A DNA stretch of 64,000 nucleotides. Origin: Gnetum montanum. Lineage: Eukaryota; Streptophyta; Gnetopsida; Gnetales; Gnetaceae. Shown here piece by piece: positions 34,320 to 45,135 of the stretch. Every line of letters begins with the position of its first letter. Position 1 is the stretch's first letter. The translations under genes were made by a program, and so were the position numbers. The stretch covers positions 474,305-538,304 of the forward strand of contig MNCI01009462.1 in NCBI GenBank assembly GCA_015680685.1. The letters are read 5' to 3'. The notes beneath the pieces are model-generated. The model was given only the letters and a program-made list of their open reading frames with translations, was not told where the DNA came from and searched no databases.

Positions 34320-34720
34320 CCTTGTGCCATTGCATTTCGACAGTGCCTTAACCATGTGAGGTGGTAGTGCTACCTCCATCATTACATTCCCCTCAGGGGA
34401 TATGCAACCTTTTTCTTTCTACTTCACATTCCTTTGTACAAAAAATGTAGCTAAGTATGAAGGACTCATTAGGGGCCTCTTAGCAGCCCGACAATTAAAA
34501 TCCAACATTTGGTAGTCCAAGGAAACTCTCAACTTGTCATCAACCAATCACTAAATTCTACTCCTATAAAGCTTTTCACTTAGAGCCTTACTATGATTTG
34601 GCCAAAAACTTGTTGAAATAGTTCACCACGATAGACATCCAACATGTGTCGTGTAGCAAAAACACTATAGCCGATGCCTTAGCCATGCTAGTATTAAACA
34701 TGTTGCCACACCTGTTTGTA
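34320..34720 (+). pseudogene. Second, archaeal-type RNase H of T2
   Basis: GGSATSIITFPSGDMQPFSF, NVAKYEGLIRGLLAARQLK, LVVQGNSQLVINQSLN and QHVSCSKNTIADALA follow, in two frames, the plan of the additional RNase H (aRNH) found in Tat-lineage elements and absent from Athila and chromoviruses. A frameshift near 34500 and a stop precede the glycine block. In the Tat family this domain lies between the first RNase H and integrase, as here. Confidence 0.8.
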
Positions 34721-34989
34721 ACTTTACCTACTTTAATAATAGAATGCATAGACCCTATCACCCAAGTAGTACACATGAAAGCCTCAGTAGGTGCTACCAA
34801 CACCCAAGAGTGGTACGCTAATGTGAAAGCCTATCTGCAGCATGGTGAACCCCCACACAACTTGAACCCTGCCCAAAGGGATGCAATTCAAAAGTGAGCA
34901 CGGTAGTATATCCTCATAGGAGATAACACCTTATGTAAATGCTACTTTGATGGAATACTGTTAACTTGTGTTTATGGGAAGGAGGCACA

Positions 34990-36052
34990 AAAAATTGTTA
35001 GTGAAGTCAATGTAGGGCTATGTGGAGGACACATAGCTCCCAAGGCTATGGAAGCTAAAATCAAACGCCTAGGGTATTACTGGCCTTGCATGGAATGAGA
35101 TTGCTTTGCTAAAGTTAAGGCATGTAATACATGCTAATGTCATGCAAATCTTATACATGTGTCACCTACTAAGTTGCATCCTACACAGATCACGTGGCCA
35201 TTCCAACAATGGGGACTAGATATCATAGGATCCATAACACCTAAGTCTTTCACAGGATATAGTTTCATCATTACTACCACCGAGTTCTTTACAAAGAGAG
35301 AAGAGGCTATTCCCCTTAGGAAAATTACATCTCAATAGGTTTGTCACTTCATCTTAGACAACATCGTAACAAGGTTTGGTCTTACCATGACTATTGTGAT
35401 AGACAATGGGCCATAGTTTAGTAGTGTGGAAACCAAATCCTTTTGTAGAAACCTTGGCATTAAGCAATCTTTCTCATCACCATATTACCCATAGGCTAAT
35501 GGTCAGGTAGAGGCAACAAACAAGGCCATCATCAACTTGCTTAAAATAATGATTAGCAATAGTAAGAGGTGATGGCACGAGTAAATCCTCTATGTTCTGT
35601 GGGCCTACTGTGTGATGTGGAGGATGGCTATAGGTAATACTTCGTATAGCCTAGTTTACAAATCTAAAGTAGTGTTACCTCTTGAATTGTAGGTGTCATC
35701 ACTGTGGATGATCTTTTCGAGTGTCATGAACAAAGACCAAAATAACTAATCATGGATCATCAACCTCGACTCCCTAGAGGAAGAATGTGCATAGACACTG
35801 GGTCGCCTTGATGGTATCAAGACAAGCAACGGCAAAAGCATCATGTCAACCTACATCAATGGCCAATCAAAAAGGGAGACCTAGGTCTCAAAGTTGTCCG
35901 TGAACACATAGACAAGTTTTTAGCAAACTGGGAAGGTCCATTCGTAGTCACAAAAGCCTATGAGAATGGGGCCTTCAAATTGGCAAACATGTATGGTAGA
36001 GAGTTTGCAAATCCAGTAAACCACTTATACCTAAAGCCATACTACATTTGAT
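34990..36052 (+). pseudogene. Integrase of T2
   Basis: Zinc-binding region with RLGYYWPCM and KVKACNTC. Catalytic core with WGLDIIGSI (first Asp), VIDNGP (second Asp) and ANGQVEATNKAI (Glu). C-terminal module with NWEGPFVVTKAYENGAFKLA and NPVNHLYLKPYY. All three D-D-E residues remain, but many TAG/TGA stops and frame changes occur. It ends just before array C. Confidence 0.85.
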
Positions 36053-36054
36053 AC

Positions 36055-36530
36055 AAAGGCAAGGTAAGAAGATAGTCTGCTATGACTATAAATTGGCACA
36101 GATAGTCTGCTATGACTATAAATTGGTAAGCAGATAGTCCGCTATGACTATAAACTAGCACAAATAGTCCGCTATTACTATAAACTAGCACAAATAGTCC
36201 GCTATTACTATAAACTGGCATAGATAGTTCATCATGAATATAAACTGGCACAGATAGTCTATGATGACTATAAATTGGCATAGAACATCTGCTATGATGT
36301 TAAAATGGCACAGATGGTCCACTATGACCTTAAATTATCCCATCCACCATTCGCTACAATGATAAACTAGCACAACGATCTACTAGGATCTTAAACTAGC
36401 ACAACGGTCTACTAGGACCTTAAATTAGCACAACGTTCTGCTAGGACCTTAAACTAGCATATTGTGATCTGCTGAGACCTTAAACCAGTACATTTGATGA
36501 TCTACTAGGACCTTAAATTGCGTTCATGGC
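36055..36530 (+). repeat. Tandem repeat array C of T2
   Basis: About 14 units of roughly 32-33 bp of the type agtccgctatgactataaa-ctagcacaa, grading into gatctactaggaccttaaa-ctagca. The second form equals the core of array B. The minus-strand ORF 36042-36281 with repeated peptides is a by-product of the array. Confidence 0.85.
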
Positions 36531-37903
36531 ACAATAGTCCTAGCTTGCATCCATGACCATTCAAACAAGCGAGCGTGCACAATGCCGACCAGGGGTGGGG
36601 CGTTGTAGTTCCAGAACGTAGTTCATGATGACACGAAAGCATCCTCTAGGACATATGCAACACCATTTCCCCTAACATCTTGCTGATCCTCCATAGATGT
36701 CATCTAACATCTTGCTAACCTTCTAAAGCTACTGCTACCACAGCTCGTCGCCTTGGCAGTAGCTTCCATTGTCAGCACCTGCTGCTAGAGTTCCAGCACT
36801 ATTATGGCCCAGCCATAAGATCACTATTCTCCAGCCCCTACCATCATCCAAGCTTAAAATATGTTTAGCTATTAGGCCTCTCACCTTACAGCTAAATTGC
36901 ATGATGTTTTCCTTGGGTGGGAACTCCTAAGCACTCGCATCGTCATAGCTCCTAGTCCCCTCGATGCTAGCCCCTTCAGCTTTCCATTACCAGAACTACT
37001 CTTGGCCTTCCTTCTTTAGATGTCACATGCCTCAAAAACAATGCCTACCACTTCAGTGATGTCTAAAGCAAGTAAGACCTTTTCCTAACTGCATTCCATG
37101 GTTAAATTTCTCTAGTCTACTTTATGTTGCTCTTGTAGGATATAGGCCAGGATGGCATCGGTCAAAGATGCATTTCATCAAGAGGATAGGGCACCACATC
37201 ATTCCAAGATGATCACTCTTACTAGCTTAGCAACTTTGGAGTGCACATCATGCCCTTTGTCTTAACCTTCATCATCTCATTTCTCACACCTGTAGTTTCA
37301 CTTTTCACATCTCTTTTACAAGCTTTCTAGACATGCGTAAAGCCCTTTCATATGCTCAACTGCAAAGTCCATGACACATGCAACACAACTCGCCACATGG
37401 GAAGCATCTGTAGGTAGGTCAAAATGCCACATGGATGTAACACAAATCATCCTGGGGAGGAAACACCTATCTTGCAATAACAAGGTTGTTTGCAAATGAA
37501 CATGGCTAAATAGAAAAAGAAAAGTGCAAAAGCATAATAGAGCTAAAAAAAAGGTCAAAAAAAGAGCATGTGCCCAAAACAAATGGCACACCGGTTGTTT
37601 CATGATGACCATCTCTAAGTGTTCTGATGAGGGGTCAGAACCGAGTAAAAGAAAGATGTCCATGCATGCCAATTTGCTCACAAGCACTTTAATGAGGGAC
37701 CGTGCCAAGTTTCATCTTACGTTTTCCTGAACCTATCTTCTCAAGTCCACCCTCTTCCCTTTCTCCTACACAACTATCCTGTTACTCCCAAGCATAGCAA
37801 AGAAACATCTAAGCAACCACTAGAGAGTGATGTTGGTGTCTTGTCCTTTATGGTGTTTTGTATTCTTTGTTGATGTCTATCGGGTGGTTCCTTCAGACGT
37901 CGA
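36531..37903 (+). other. 3' untranslated region of T2
   Basis: About 1.4 kb between array C and the PPT. A 130-residue minus-strand ORF (37316-37708) has a hydrophobic stretch but no recognisable domain. I see no env-like or other conserved coding signal. Confidence 0.5.
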
Positions 37904-37917
37904 CAAAGAGGGGCTAG
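37904..37917 (+). other. Polypurine tract of T2
   Basis: CAAAGAGGGGCTAG lies immediately before the 3' LTR start TGAAATACC. Confidence 0.7.
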
Positions 37918-39784
37918 TGAAATACCATAAAATTTCAAGACTCTCATGCTTTAGCAAAGTCTTGGAATTTAGGCAAGGACTTCCACAAGTGTAGCATCAT
38001 GATGGTTTGGCAAGGAAATGTAAGCACTAAGCATAGACTACCCATTCTGACAAGTTTTCTATCTCTAGAGCCGACAAGCCCATTGGACTCTTAAGCTTGC
38101 ACAAGTGGACAATTGATCCAGCTGATAGTCTACCTAGAGACCATGCTAGGAGTTATCGAAAGTGTTTGGGATGAGCAAAATAATTCGACAAGTTTTCTAG
38201 TGAAGAAGTTTGTTACGCTACGCTACGCTATGCAGTGTAGCAAGCCTTGAAAAAATGATTGCAAGATAAGTTAGGATTCAGCCATAGAAAAATGCTATGC
38301 TACGTAGCATAGCACAACATAGTAGAGATAGAACAGAAAGGCCCATCTTGATGGATGACTCCAACAACAAGATTGCACTTAGCAAAACATCAACCTCCAA
38401 ATTTTCATGCCCCACTTAGTTCTTAGGCCTCAAGCAAAGTTTCTTGCTAGAAAATGGTGAATTGAACAAGGTAGCATGATACACTGGCTACTATGCTATG
38501 CTACACTACATAGCATAGTGTAGCATAGTAATAATAAAAAAATAATAGAAGTGTGCCAAACATGAATTTAGCTTGTTTGAAGGCTTCTCAGCATGAAGGA
38601 GAAAAGTTGCATTTGTTAGCATGAATAACCCTCAAGAAAATGTTTTTTAGTTCCAATGAAAATCTCAATCAAGACCAATGGCTATACTATGCTATGCTAC
38701 ATAGCATAGCAAAGTGTCACAAGTAGCCACTTACGCTACGCCAATGTGCTTGATAGTGTGAGTAATGCAACATTGGTACGAAAGCATCAAGACATCTTCA
38801 GGTAGCTCTAGAACTTGTTAGAAACAATATTTTCTCACTCTGGCATCTCCTTGGCAAAATCAAAAATTTTACTTCATTTTTGCATACCCTAGTCAACTCC
38901 CAAAAAATTTGTTCCTACACTTAACCCTACTTGTAAGAGCAGCAAAGACGTAGTCCTGGAGCATAGGCTCCATTTTTCTCACATGGTTAGCACACTAGTT
39001 TTTAGCACATGTAGTCTTGATAGTATAGTCACAACATAATAACGTTCACATCCAACATTACACACGTACACAGTATGGACATGTTAGCACCTTGTGGGGT
39101 CTAGGACATGTGGAATCTAGACCACATTTCTCTCCTGATCCTAGCCCTATAAATACCCTAGCAAACAATGCTCGAAGGGTTGGCTTCTTGATTGGCTTTT
39201 TTGCATTGGTTGTTTGGCTTTTTGGTTGGCTTCTTGGCTTAGTTGGCTTTTAATTTGGCTTTCAAAAGGCATAGTTGGCACTTTTCTTGAGCGTTCTAGT
39301 TACTTTTGAGTTCTCTGGTTGGCTCCAAACATCCCTTGGTGAGTCAAGAATTTTAGCATCTTAGCAAATAGAGTAGCAAGTAGAAGACTTATGACTATAT
39401 TTTTCAGTGTGAGTGGTGTCCCTCAAGTGTTGCCTAACCTATTGTACACTTTTCAGCAAGGCAAAGGATCAAATCCATGACCTTTGGGGTGGTGCACTTT
39501 CTCATCCAAACTTGATTTCATATTTCCTTACTATAATCATTGTTTTGCATTGTTGTCACTGTTTTACATTTATTGATCATTGATCTACTCCTTGTGTATC
39601 GCTTCCAAAATAAATGTTCATGTATGGTTAAGATACAGTGATTAAGTCCCTATCTCATCAACTAGACCATTTAGGGTAGCTTGCTTCTATTTCTCTCCAG
39701 CATGGCCCTCACATGGATCTAGGGTTAAACTATTTGCTTGGAAACCTCTCAATGTTCCAGCCATTGACATTTTTGGTCACTACA
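37918..39784 (+). repeat. 3' LTR of T2
   Basis: Opens TGAAATACCATAAAATTTC, ends TTTGGTCACTACA. Colinear with 20602-22447. Carries a perfect 13-bp inverted repeat, CTATGCTACACTA (38496-38508) and TAGTGTAGCATAG (38516-38528), and another with 9-bp arms at 38691-38710. Confidence 0.9.
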
Positions 39785-39789
39785 ACCCC

Positions 39790-40440
39790 TAAATGCAAAG
39801 GGTTTAGCTTTTCAAAATTTATTATTGATATTTTACTTCATTAAGAGCTTGGAGATTTGCTCAATACTTATAGTTATATCTACTACTTAGTGTAGTTAGC
39901 ATTTTTATGATTAGACATTTGGAAAACCTCTTCCAAAGATTTTGCCTCTCTATAGAATAACTTCTCTCTCTCTCTCTCTCTTCCCTATTAATGTATTGTA
40001 TTCCCTTCATGTTATCCTCTTAACTCATTGAGAAATTGATTAGAATCAATTTAATGCACTGATTTAATCCTTTCCTTTGCTCCACCACTACTAGATCTAC
40101 TATTAGTTTCACTAGATCTATATGAGGTGCATGCATAAAAGAAAAGATAGGGTAACATAACTTCTCCTCATATGCCTTTGATTCCTGGTGCATGTCTTAC
40201 AACATACTTTTGTAGGTTTTAAATTTTTTCTTTTCTAGTATAATCTTAATTTTTATTCTTTAGGTTTTGTAGCTTTGGCATTGTCCAGATTTACTATAGA
40301 TTTAGTTTCTATTCTCTTGGATTTTCCTTTCATTTAATAGTTTTATGAATTAGATGTAATTCTTTTTGAATCTTAATTCAAATTTTTCTCACTTTGTTTA
40401 AATACTAATTTTTTGTACTCTTATATTCTATAGCTTTTCA
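39790..40440 (+). repeat. Outer copia LTR/leader fragment A, right part
   Basis: Resumes the sequence broken at 20601. Its first 170 bp align with 40875-41040 (ttttacttcatt, cttagtgtagttagca, tatagaataact). The next part aligns with 60750-61035 (atgtattgtat, cctttcctttg, gtgcatgcat, gggtaacataacttct). A (CT)n run lies at 39961-39983. No coding signal. Confidence 0.65.
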
Positions 40441-41035
40441 GTGCTTATGATCATTTTTAGCGGTCCAAATTCAATGTTCTACATCATTTGTACCATAGTT
40501 TCTGGATTTCTATTTCTAGATTACTGGAAATAATGTTTCATGTAATCAATAATATCATATTAACTCTTGTTCTAGTTTCAAGATCCAATGTCAACTCCAA
40601 TGTTGATTTTGTCTCTAGTGTTTAATATCCAGTGATAGATCTACTTTTGATATTTGGTGTCAAGTTTTTCTTTTTAGCATTTCAGACCTTCAATATCTTG
40701 TATCAATGCTACATTCACCTTTTAACATTAGCTTTCACATCTATACATCAATTATCTTATTTATAAGCTTATAGAATCTTTCAAAATATTTTGTGAGCCC
40801 CAATGCATCATTTTTAGATGATCTATGAGGCATTTTAGGCCTATAAATAGGGGGATACTCCTAAATGAAGAAGATTTATCTTTTCAAACTTTATGATTGG
40901 TATTTTACTTCATTGAGATCTTAGAGATTTTCTCAGAACTTGTAGTTATCTCTTCTACTTAGTGTAGTTAGCACTTTTTCCATTAGTAATTTGGAAAACA
41001 TCTAACAAAGACTCTACCTCTTTATAGAATAACTA
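40441..41035 (+). repeat. Outer copia LTR-like fragment B with TATA box
   Basis: The part from about 40715 aligns with 20453-20601 and then 39790-39960. The word ggcctataaataggggg (TATA box at 40841-40850) marks the promoter. It is broken at about 41035 by the chromovirus and resumes at 60733. The upstream 270 bp are A+T-rich without other features. Confidence 0.6.
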
Positions 41036-42060
41036 CCCTCTTTGGAATAGTGATAACTCTTCTAATTCCTTTTGTTTCTTTCCTATGTAGTTTTTGATCT
41101 TGAAGAAGATGTCTTGGAGAACTAGAGGAAATCTTGATTGAAGCCTAGGATTAATAGGAGATGTTTGGAGATGAAGAGATACATCTTACTCTTTTATCTA
41201 GCATCTTGGGTGAGACATCTTAGTATGGAAGAAGACATCTTGGGAAAGATATCTTTTCCAAGTTAGAAGACATCTTGTATAAGACATATTACCTAAGAAT
41301 AAGAAACTTTAGGGAAGATACCTTGCCATATGAGAAGATGTATTGATGCTTAGAGGAAATCTCTTGTAGTGATAGAACATGTCTTTCTTGAAAGCTTGGC
41401 TATCACAAAATACATCTTGATAAGATCAGAGATGGCCTATATGGCCATAGAAACTTTTGAAAACACCTATTCTAATTTTTGGAAATAACTAAAATAAGAT
41501 GAAAAATGATGTAATAAACTAGGGAGAAGGTGAGAAGTCTTGGGAAACATCTAAAAAATCTCAAGTTTAGTTAAAAAAAAAAGAAGATTTCTACGTTTCT
41601 TATCTTTTGATTTCTTATAAATATTATTGTAATTTACCATTGTTGATACCATGCATGAGATAGAGAATTCTTAAGTGTAGAAATTCTAGCGAGAGAGGGT
41701 GTGTATGCATATTGAGTAAGTATAATTGATCATTGTAGCACCAAGCTTAACTTGTGGGACATTGGTCTTTATGTTCTATTTTCTTGTGTCTTACTTATGA
41801 GTTGAGATCTTATTTTTGGGTTATGGCAAAGATTCTCTATTGGTTATGTCTTCCATTAACAAGAACCATTGTTTGGTTATAAATCCTCATCCCTTGTAAT
41901 AGCATTTGTGTTTGTTAAGTTTTGGATGTTTGTGGATTTTGAGAATCCTATTGTAATCTTATTATAAATTAATTAAAGTAGCTAGTTTTCTTATTTTCTA
42001 GAAAAAATTTTGTCTTTGTATAATATCTAGATTTAGTGGAGTGAACTTTCTCTAGTATTA
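41036..42060 (+). repeat. 5' LTR of chromovirus-like element
   Basis: Aligns with 46625-47190 plus 60293-60732, for example tcttttgatttcttataaatatta, gttctattttcttgtgtctta and gcataatatctagatttagt. It ends just before a tRNA-Met-like PBS. The left end is uncertain by about 40 bp. A cluster of aagacatctt repeats fills 41110-41400. Confidence 0.75.
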
Positions 42061-42080
42061 TTGGTATTTTAGGCTTGGAG
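42061..42080 (+). other. Primer binding site, tRNA-Met-like
   Basis: ttggtattttaggcttggag is a degenerate form of the tRNA-Met primer site TTGGTATCAGAGCTTGG, directly after the LTR. Confidence 0.6.
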
Positions 42081-42179
42081 CTTAAATTTATATTAATTAT
42101 TGCTTAAAAATTGGCTAACAATTTTGTCAATTTCAAATGGCATCCAAGAAGAATTAAGTATAAGCCCTAAATCAAGACA

Positions 42180-43400
42180 CGGAGAGTATGAAGTCTAGCT
42201 TCATGATGATGGTTGCTAAGTTAGATGAATTAGCTCAAAGGTATATATAAATGCCAATCATAGCCATATTGAGACATGAAAAGGTGAAGAGCATGCATGT
42301 TCAGATGAAGATGTTTTATAAGCAAGTGGAAATGGAGTGGATAAGGAGGAAGGGTAATCAAGCTATGGGAATGTAGGAATTCATTTACCAAGGATTCTAA
42401 TAGAAGGAAATCCTATTTTATAGATGAGAAATCCAAGGTCTCCAATAGTGTTAAATACTTCTTCTCTAGGGACACTTGACAAGGAATATGAGGCAAGGCT
42501 TGCTAGTGGATTCGAAAATGTTAAACTTTCATAGATGGAGTTGAAGAGTTCCAATGGTGTAGATGACACCAATGATTTTGTGAGTTAGTTGAAGGTACTT
42601 GAAAAGCATTTTTGGATGGAAGAGGTACCAAGTAAGTTGAATGTACCTATTGATAAATCTATATTAGAAGGTATGACTTCTACTTGATGGAAAAAGGAGT
42701 TCCAGGGTTATGAACAATGAAATGTTCAATACATCAAAGATTGGAATTTGATGAAATACAACTTGAAAAGAAAATTTGAATAGTGTCATCAAAGGAAAGA
42801 AATAATTATGAAGTAAAAATTCCTAACACAATGTGATAAGGATGTCAAAGAATTCTACATTAAATTTTATGATTTATTTCATCAACCTAAGCTAAACTAG
42901 AAAAAATATGAACATGATTTAATCTTTTTAAGAGATCTCAAAATTGTGTACTAGTAGAAGTTATCTTTTTATGTGCCACAAATTCTTAATGAGGCTTATG
43001 ATTTTGCACTTAAAGTTGAGAATAAATTACATGGATTTGGAAATAAGAGCAGTCAAACATCATCTAAGGGAAAGGAGAAGGGATCCAAATTTGGGAAGGG
43101 ATGCAATTCCAACTTTGAAGGCAAGAATGGTAGCCATGATAAGCAGACTAAGAGAGGTGATAAGAAGTGCAAAGATAAGAAGGACCAAGGCAAGAAAGGC
43201 AATGGTTAAGGTAGCAACTCATCAAAATTTTAGTGCTTCAAGTGTGGTGAATGGGAACACAAGAAATGGAAATGTCCACTTTACAAGGTGGTCAAAGAAA
43301 AAGATGTACAAACCATGGAAGTGGAAGAGATATCAAGAAAATGTCTTTAGAGAGGTAATCGTAATGCTCTAAAAATTGAGGATGTTTCTGAGCTAAATTC
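42180..43400 (+). pseudogene. gag: Gag of chromovirus-like element
   Basis: Capsid part with DDTNDFVS, LKVLEKHFWMEEVPSKLNV, WKKEFQGY, WNLMKYNLKRKFE and QCDKDVKEFYIKFYDLF. Then comes NEAYDFALKVENKLHGFG, a Ser/Lys/Gly-rich basic linker (ORF 42973-43209) and a canonical zinc knuckle. Stops interrupt the capsid part. Confidence 0.8.
43234..43275 (+). other. CCHC zinc knuckle of chromovirus-like gag
   Basis: Encodes CFKCGEWEHKKWKC, an exact C-x2-C-x4-H-x4-C motif. Confidence 0.9.
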
Positions 43401-43849
43401 TTATGCCTTTAGGGGGAATGTGAATAAATAATATCATTCTAATAAAAAATTATTATTCCTAATCAAGGCTAGATATTTACTCAATGGGGAATGGATTCAT
43501 GTTTTAATGAAATTTAAAATTAGAGGTTTTCATGATGTAGTGAAATGTGATTTTTTTCCAATATATTGTGTTGTAATTCTTGGTAGACCTTTGATATTTT
43601 ACAATGGTGCTTAGTTTGATTAAGCAATAAATGTATGAAGTATAGCTAGGCTTGATCAAATCCATGAGTTGATTCTCATATTAGCCAAATAAGTAAGGTA
43701 GTAAAGCTCTCTTAATGCTTCCTTAATCCTTCTAGAAGAGAGGGAATATTTCAAAGAACATGAAGAAACTATTTTTGGTTTTGTTATTATGACAATAATT
43801 AGTATTAACCATGATGATGTGTAAGTTTAACTTCCTATAGGTGTTTTAG
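43401..43849 (+). pseudogene. Protease remnant of chromovirus-like element
   Basis: FHDVVKCDFFPIYCVVILGR with the flap-side ILGRPL motif is the C-terminal part of the gypsy protease. The catalytic DSGA-type loop expected near 43400 is not recognisable. The last 150 bp link to RT. Confidence 0.55.
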
Positions 43850-44663
43850 GCTTAAAGAAGAAATTTTCCAAGGTGTTTAAGAAGGAATTGGATGGACTAC
43901 CATTGATGAGTAATGTATAGCATCAAATTGACTTCATATCTAGTGCTACCATTCCAAATAAAAGAGCTTATCAAATGACATCAAATCATAGGGATAAATT
44001 ACAAAGGTAAGTAGAGGAGTTACTTGCAAATGACTTCATGAGGGAATCCATTGTACCTTCTACAATTCTAGTGATGCTAGTGCCAAGGAAGCATAGTAAC
44101 AAATGGAGTATGTGCATTGATTCTAGGGAAATGAACAAGATAACAAGGTATGTGTTTTCTATTCCAATGATGGATGATATCCTTGATGTCCTTACTAATG
44201 TAGATATTCTTAGAAAAATTGATTTAGAGAGTGGTTATCATAGAATTAGAATTAGGGATTGTGATTAGTTAAACATAGCGTTCAAAACTCCAAATGGATT
44301 ATTTAAGTGGTTGGTGATGAAATTTGGGCTCATGAATACACCTTCTACATTCTTGAGGTTGATGCCTTATGTATTAAAGAACTTAATTAGTAAGTTCTAT
44401 ATGGTATTTTTAATGATATTTTGGTGTATAGATCTAATGAGGAATGATACTTGGATCACTTGAAAATGATGTATCCAAAGTTGGAGGAGGCACAACTTGT
44501 GATCACTATGAAGAAAAGCAATTTCTTCAAAAGGGAAATCACATATTTTGGACATGTAGTTTTTAAAAACCAAACTCAAATAGAAGCTGGGGAGGTAAAA
44601 TCATTTTTTGATTTAGTAGGTTTTTATAGATGGTTGATCAAAACTTTTAGTGGTATTTCTTGA
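43850..44663 (+). pseudogene. Reverse transcriptase of chromovirus-like element
   Basis: VFKKELDGLPLMSNV, HQIDFISSATIPNKRAYQM, VEELLANDFMRESIVPSTIL, NKWSMCIDSREMNKI, KIDLESGYHRIRIRD, AFKTPNGLFKWLVMKFGLMN and STFLRLM follow the chromovirus RT order. At the catalytic site a missing base shifts the frame and the YFDD box has become F-N-D (near 44405-44420), so the enzyme is dead. The thumb/connection region YPKLEEAQLVITMKKSNFF is at 44451-44663. Confidence 0.85.
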
Positions 44664-44666
44664 TCT

Positions 44667-45135
44667 ATGTTTGATTTGTTGAAGAAAAATAAGGATTTTA
44701 GGTGGAATAATGACACCCAAGGGAGATTTAACTTATTGAAAGAAAAACTTACTAATGAACTAGTTCTTGTAATCCTATATTTTCAAACAAATTTGGGGGT
44801 AGAGGTGGATGCAATTGAACTTGTCATTGGAGGGGTACTATCACAAGAAGGTAGATCTATTGCTTTCTTTTTAAAAAAGTTGAATTAGTTAAAAAAAATA
44901 TAACATATATGAGAAGGTGTTGTACATATTATTTAAGAAATCAAGAATTAGAGACATTACTTATTGTCCAAAGAGTTCACTTTGATGATTAACCACCAAA
45001 CAATTCAATTTTTAAACTCACAAAAAATGTTGAGTGCAAATCACATGACATGGGTTACATAGTTACAAGAGTTCAATTTTGTGTTGAAGAAAAAAATTGG
45101 AAAAGCCAATGTGGTGGCTGATGCATTGTCCAAGG
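44667..45135 (+). pseudogene. RNase H of chromovirus-like element
   Basis: MFDLLKKNKDFRWNNDTQG, VEVDAIELVIGGVLSQEGRS and IAFFLKKLN, then in other frames NHQTIQFLNSQKML, LQEFNFVLKKKIGKANVVAD and ALSKVH. These are the standard gypsy RNase H motifs; D in EVDA and the final VVADALS block are kept. Confidence 0.8.

Larger units (their letters stand above)
20597..39789 (+). mobile_element. Tat-like Ty3/gypsy element T2, full length with TSD
   Basis: LTRs 20602-22447 and 37918-39784 flank an internal region with, in order, PBS, gag, protease, repeat array A, an antisense multi-exon gene, array B, RT, RNase H, a second archaeal-type RNase H, integrase, array C and PPT. A dual RNase H is the hallmark of the Tat lineage. 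Flanks are acacc (20597-20601) and acccc (39785-39789), a 5-bp TSD with one change. By eye the LTRs differ at roughly one base in eight to ten, so the insertion is old. All coding regions have stops. Confidence 0.85.

Noticed and set aside
36042-36281. Minus-strand ORF with repeated peptides (VPVYS, LFVLVYS)
   Set aside because: Direct by-product of tandem array C; peptide repeats follow the DNA period.
36055-36530. CRISPR-like regular repeats
   Set aside because: Units are contiguous, diverged and without unique spacers; plant retrotransposon context.
37316-37708. 130-residue minus-strand ORF in the 3' UTR of T2
   Set aside because: No motif, no splice-linked partner, no counterpart in T1; a hydrophobic run in T/C-rich sequence arises easily.
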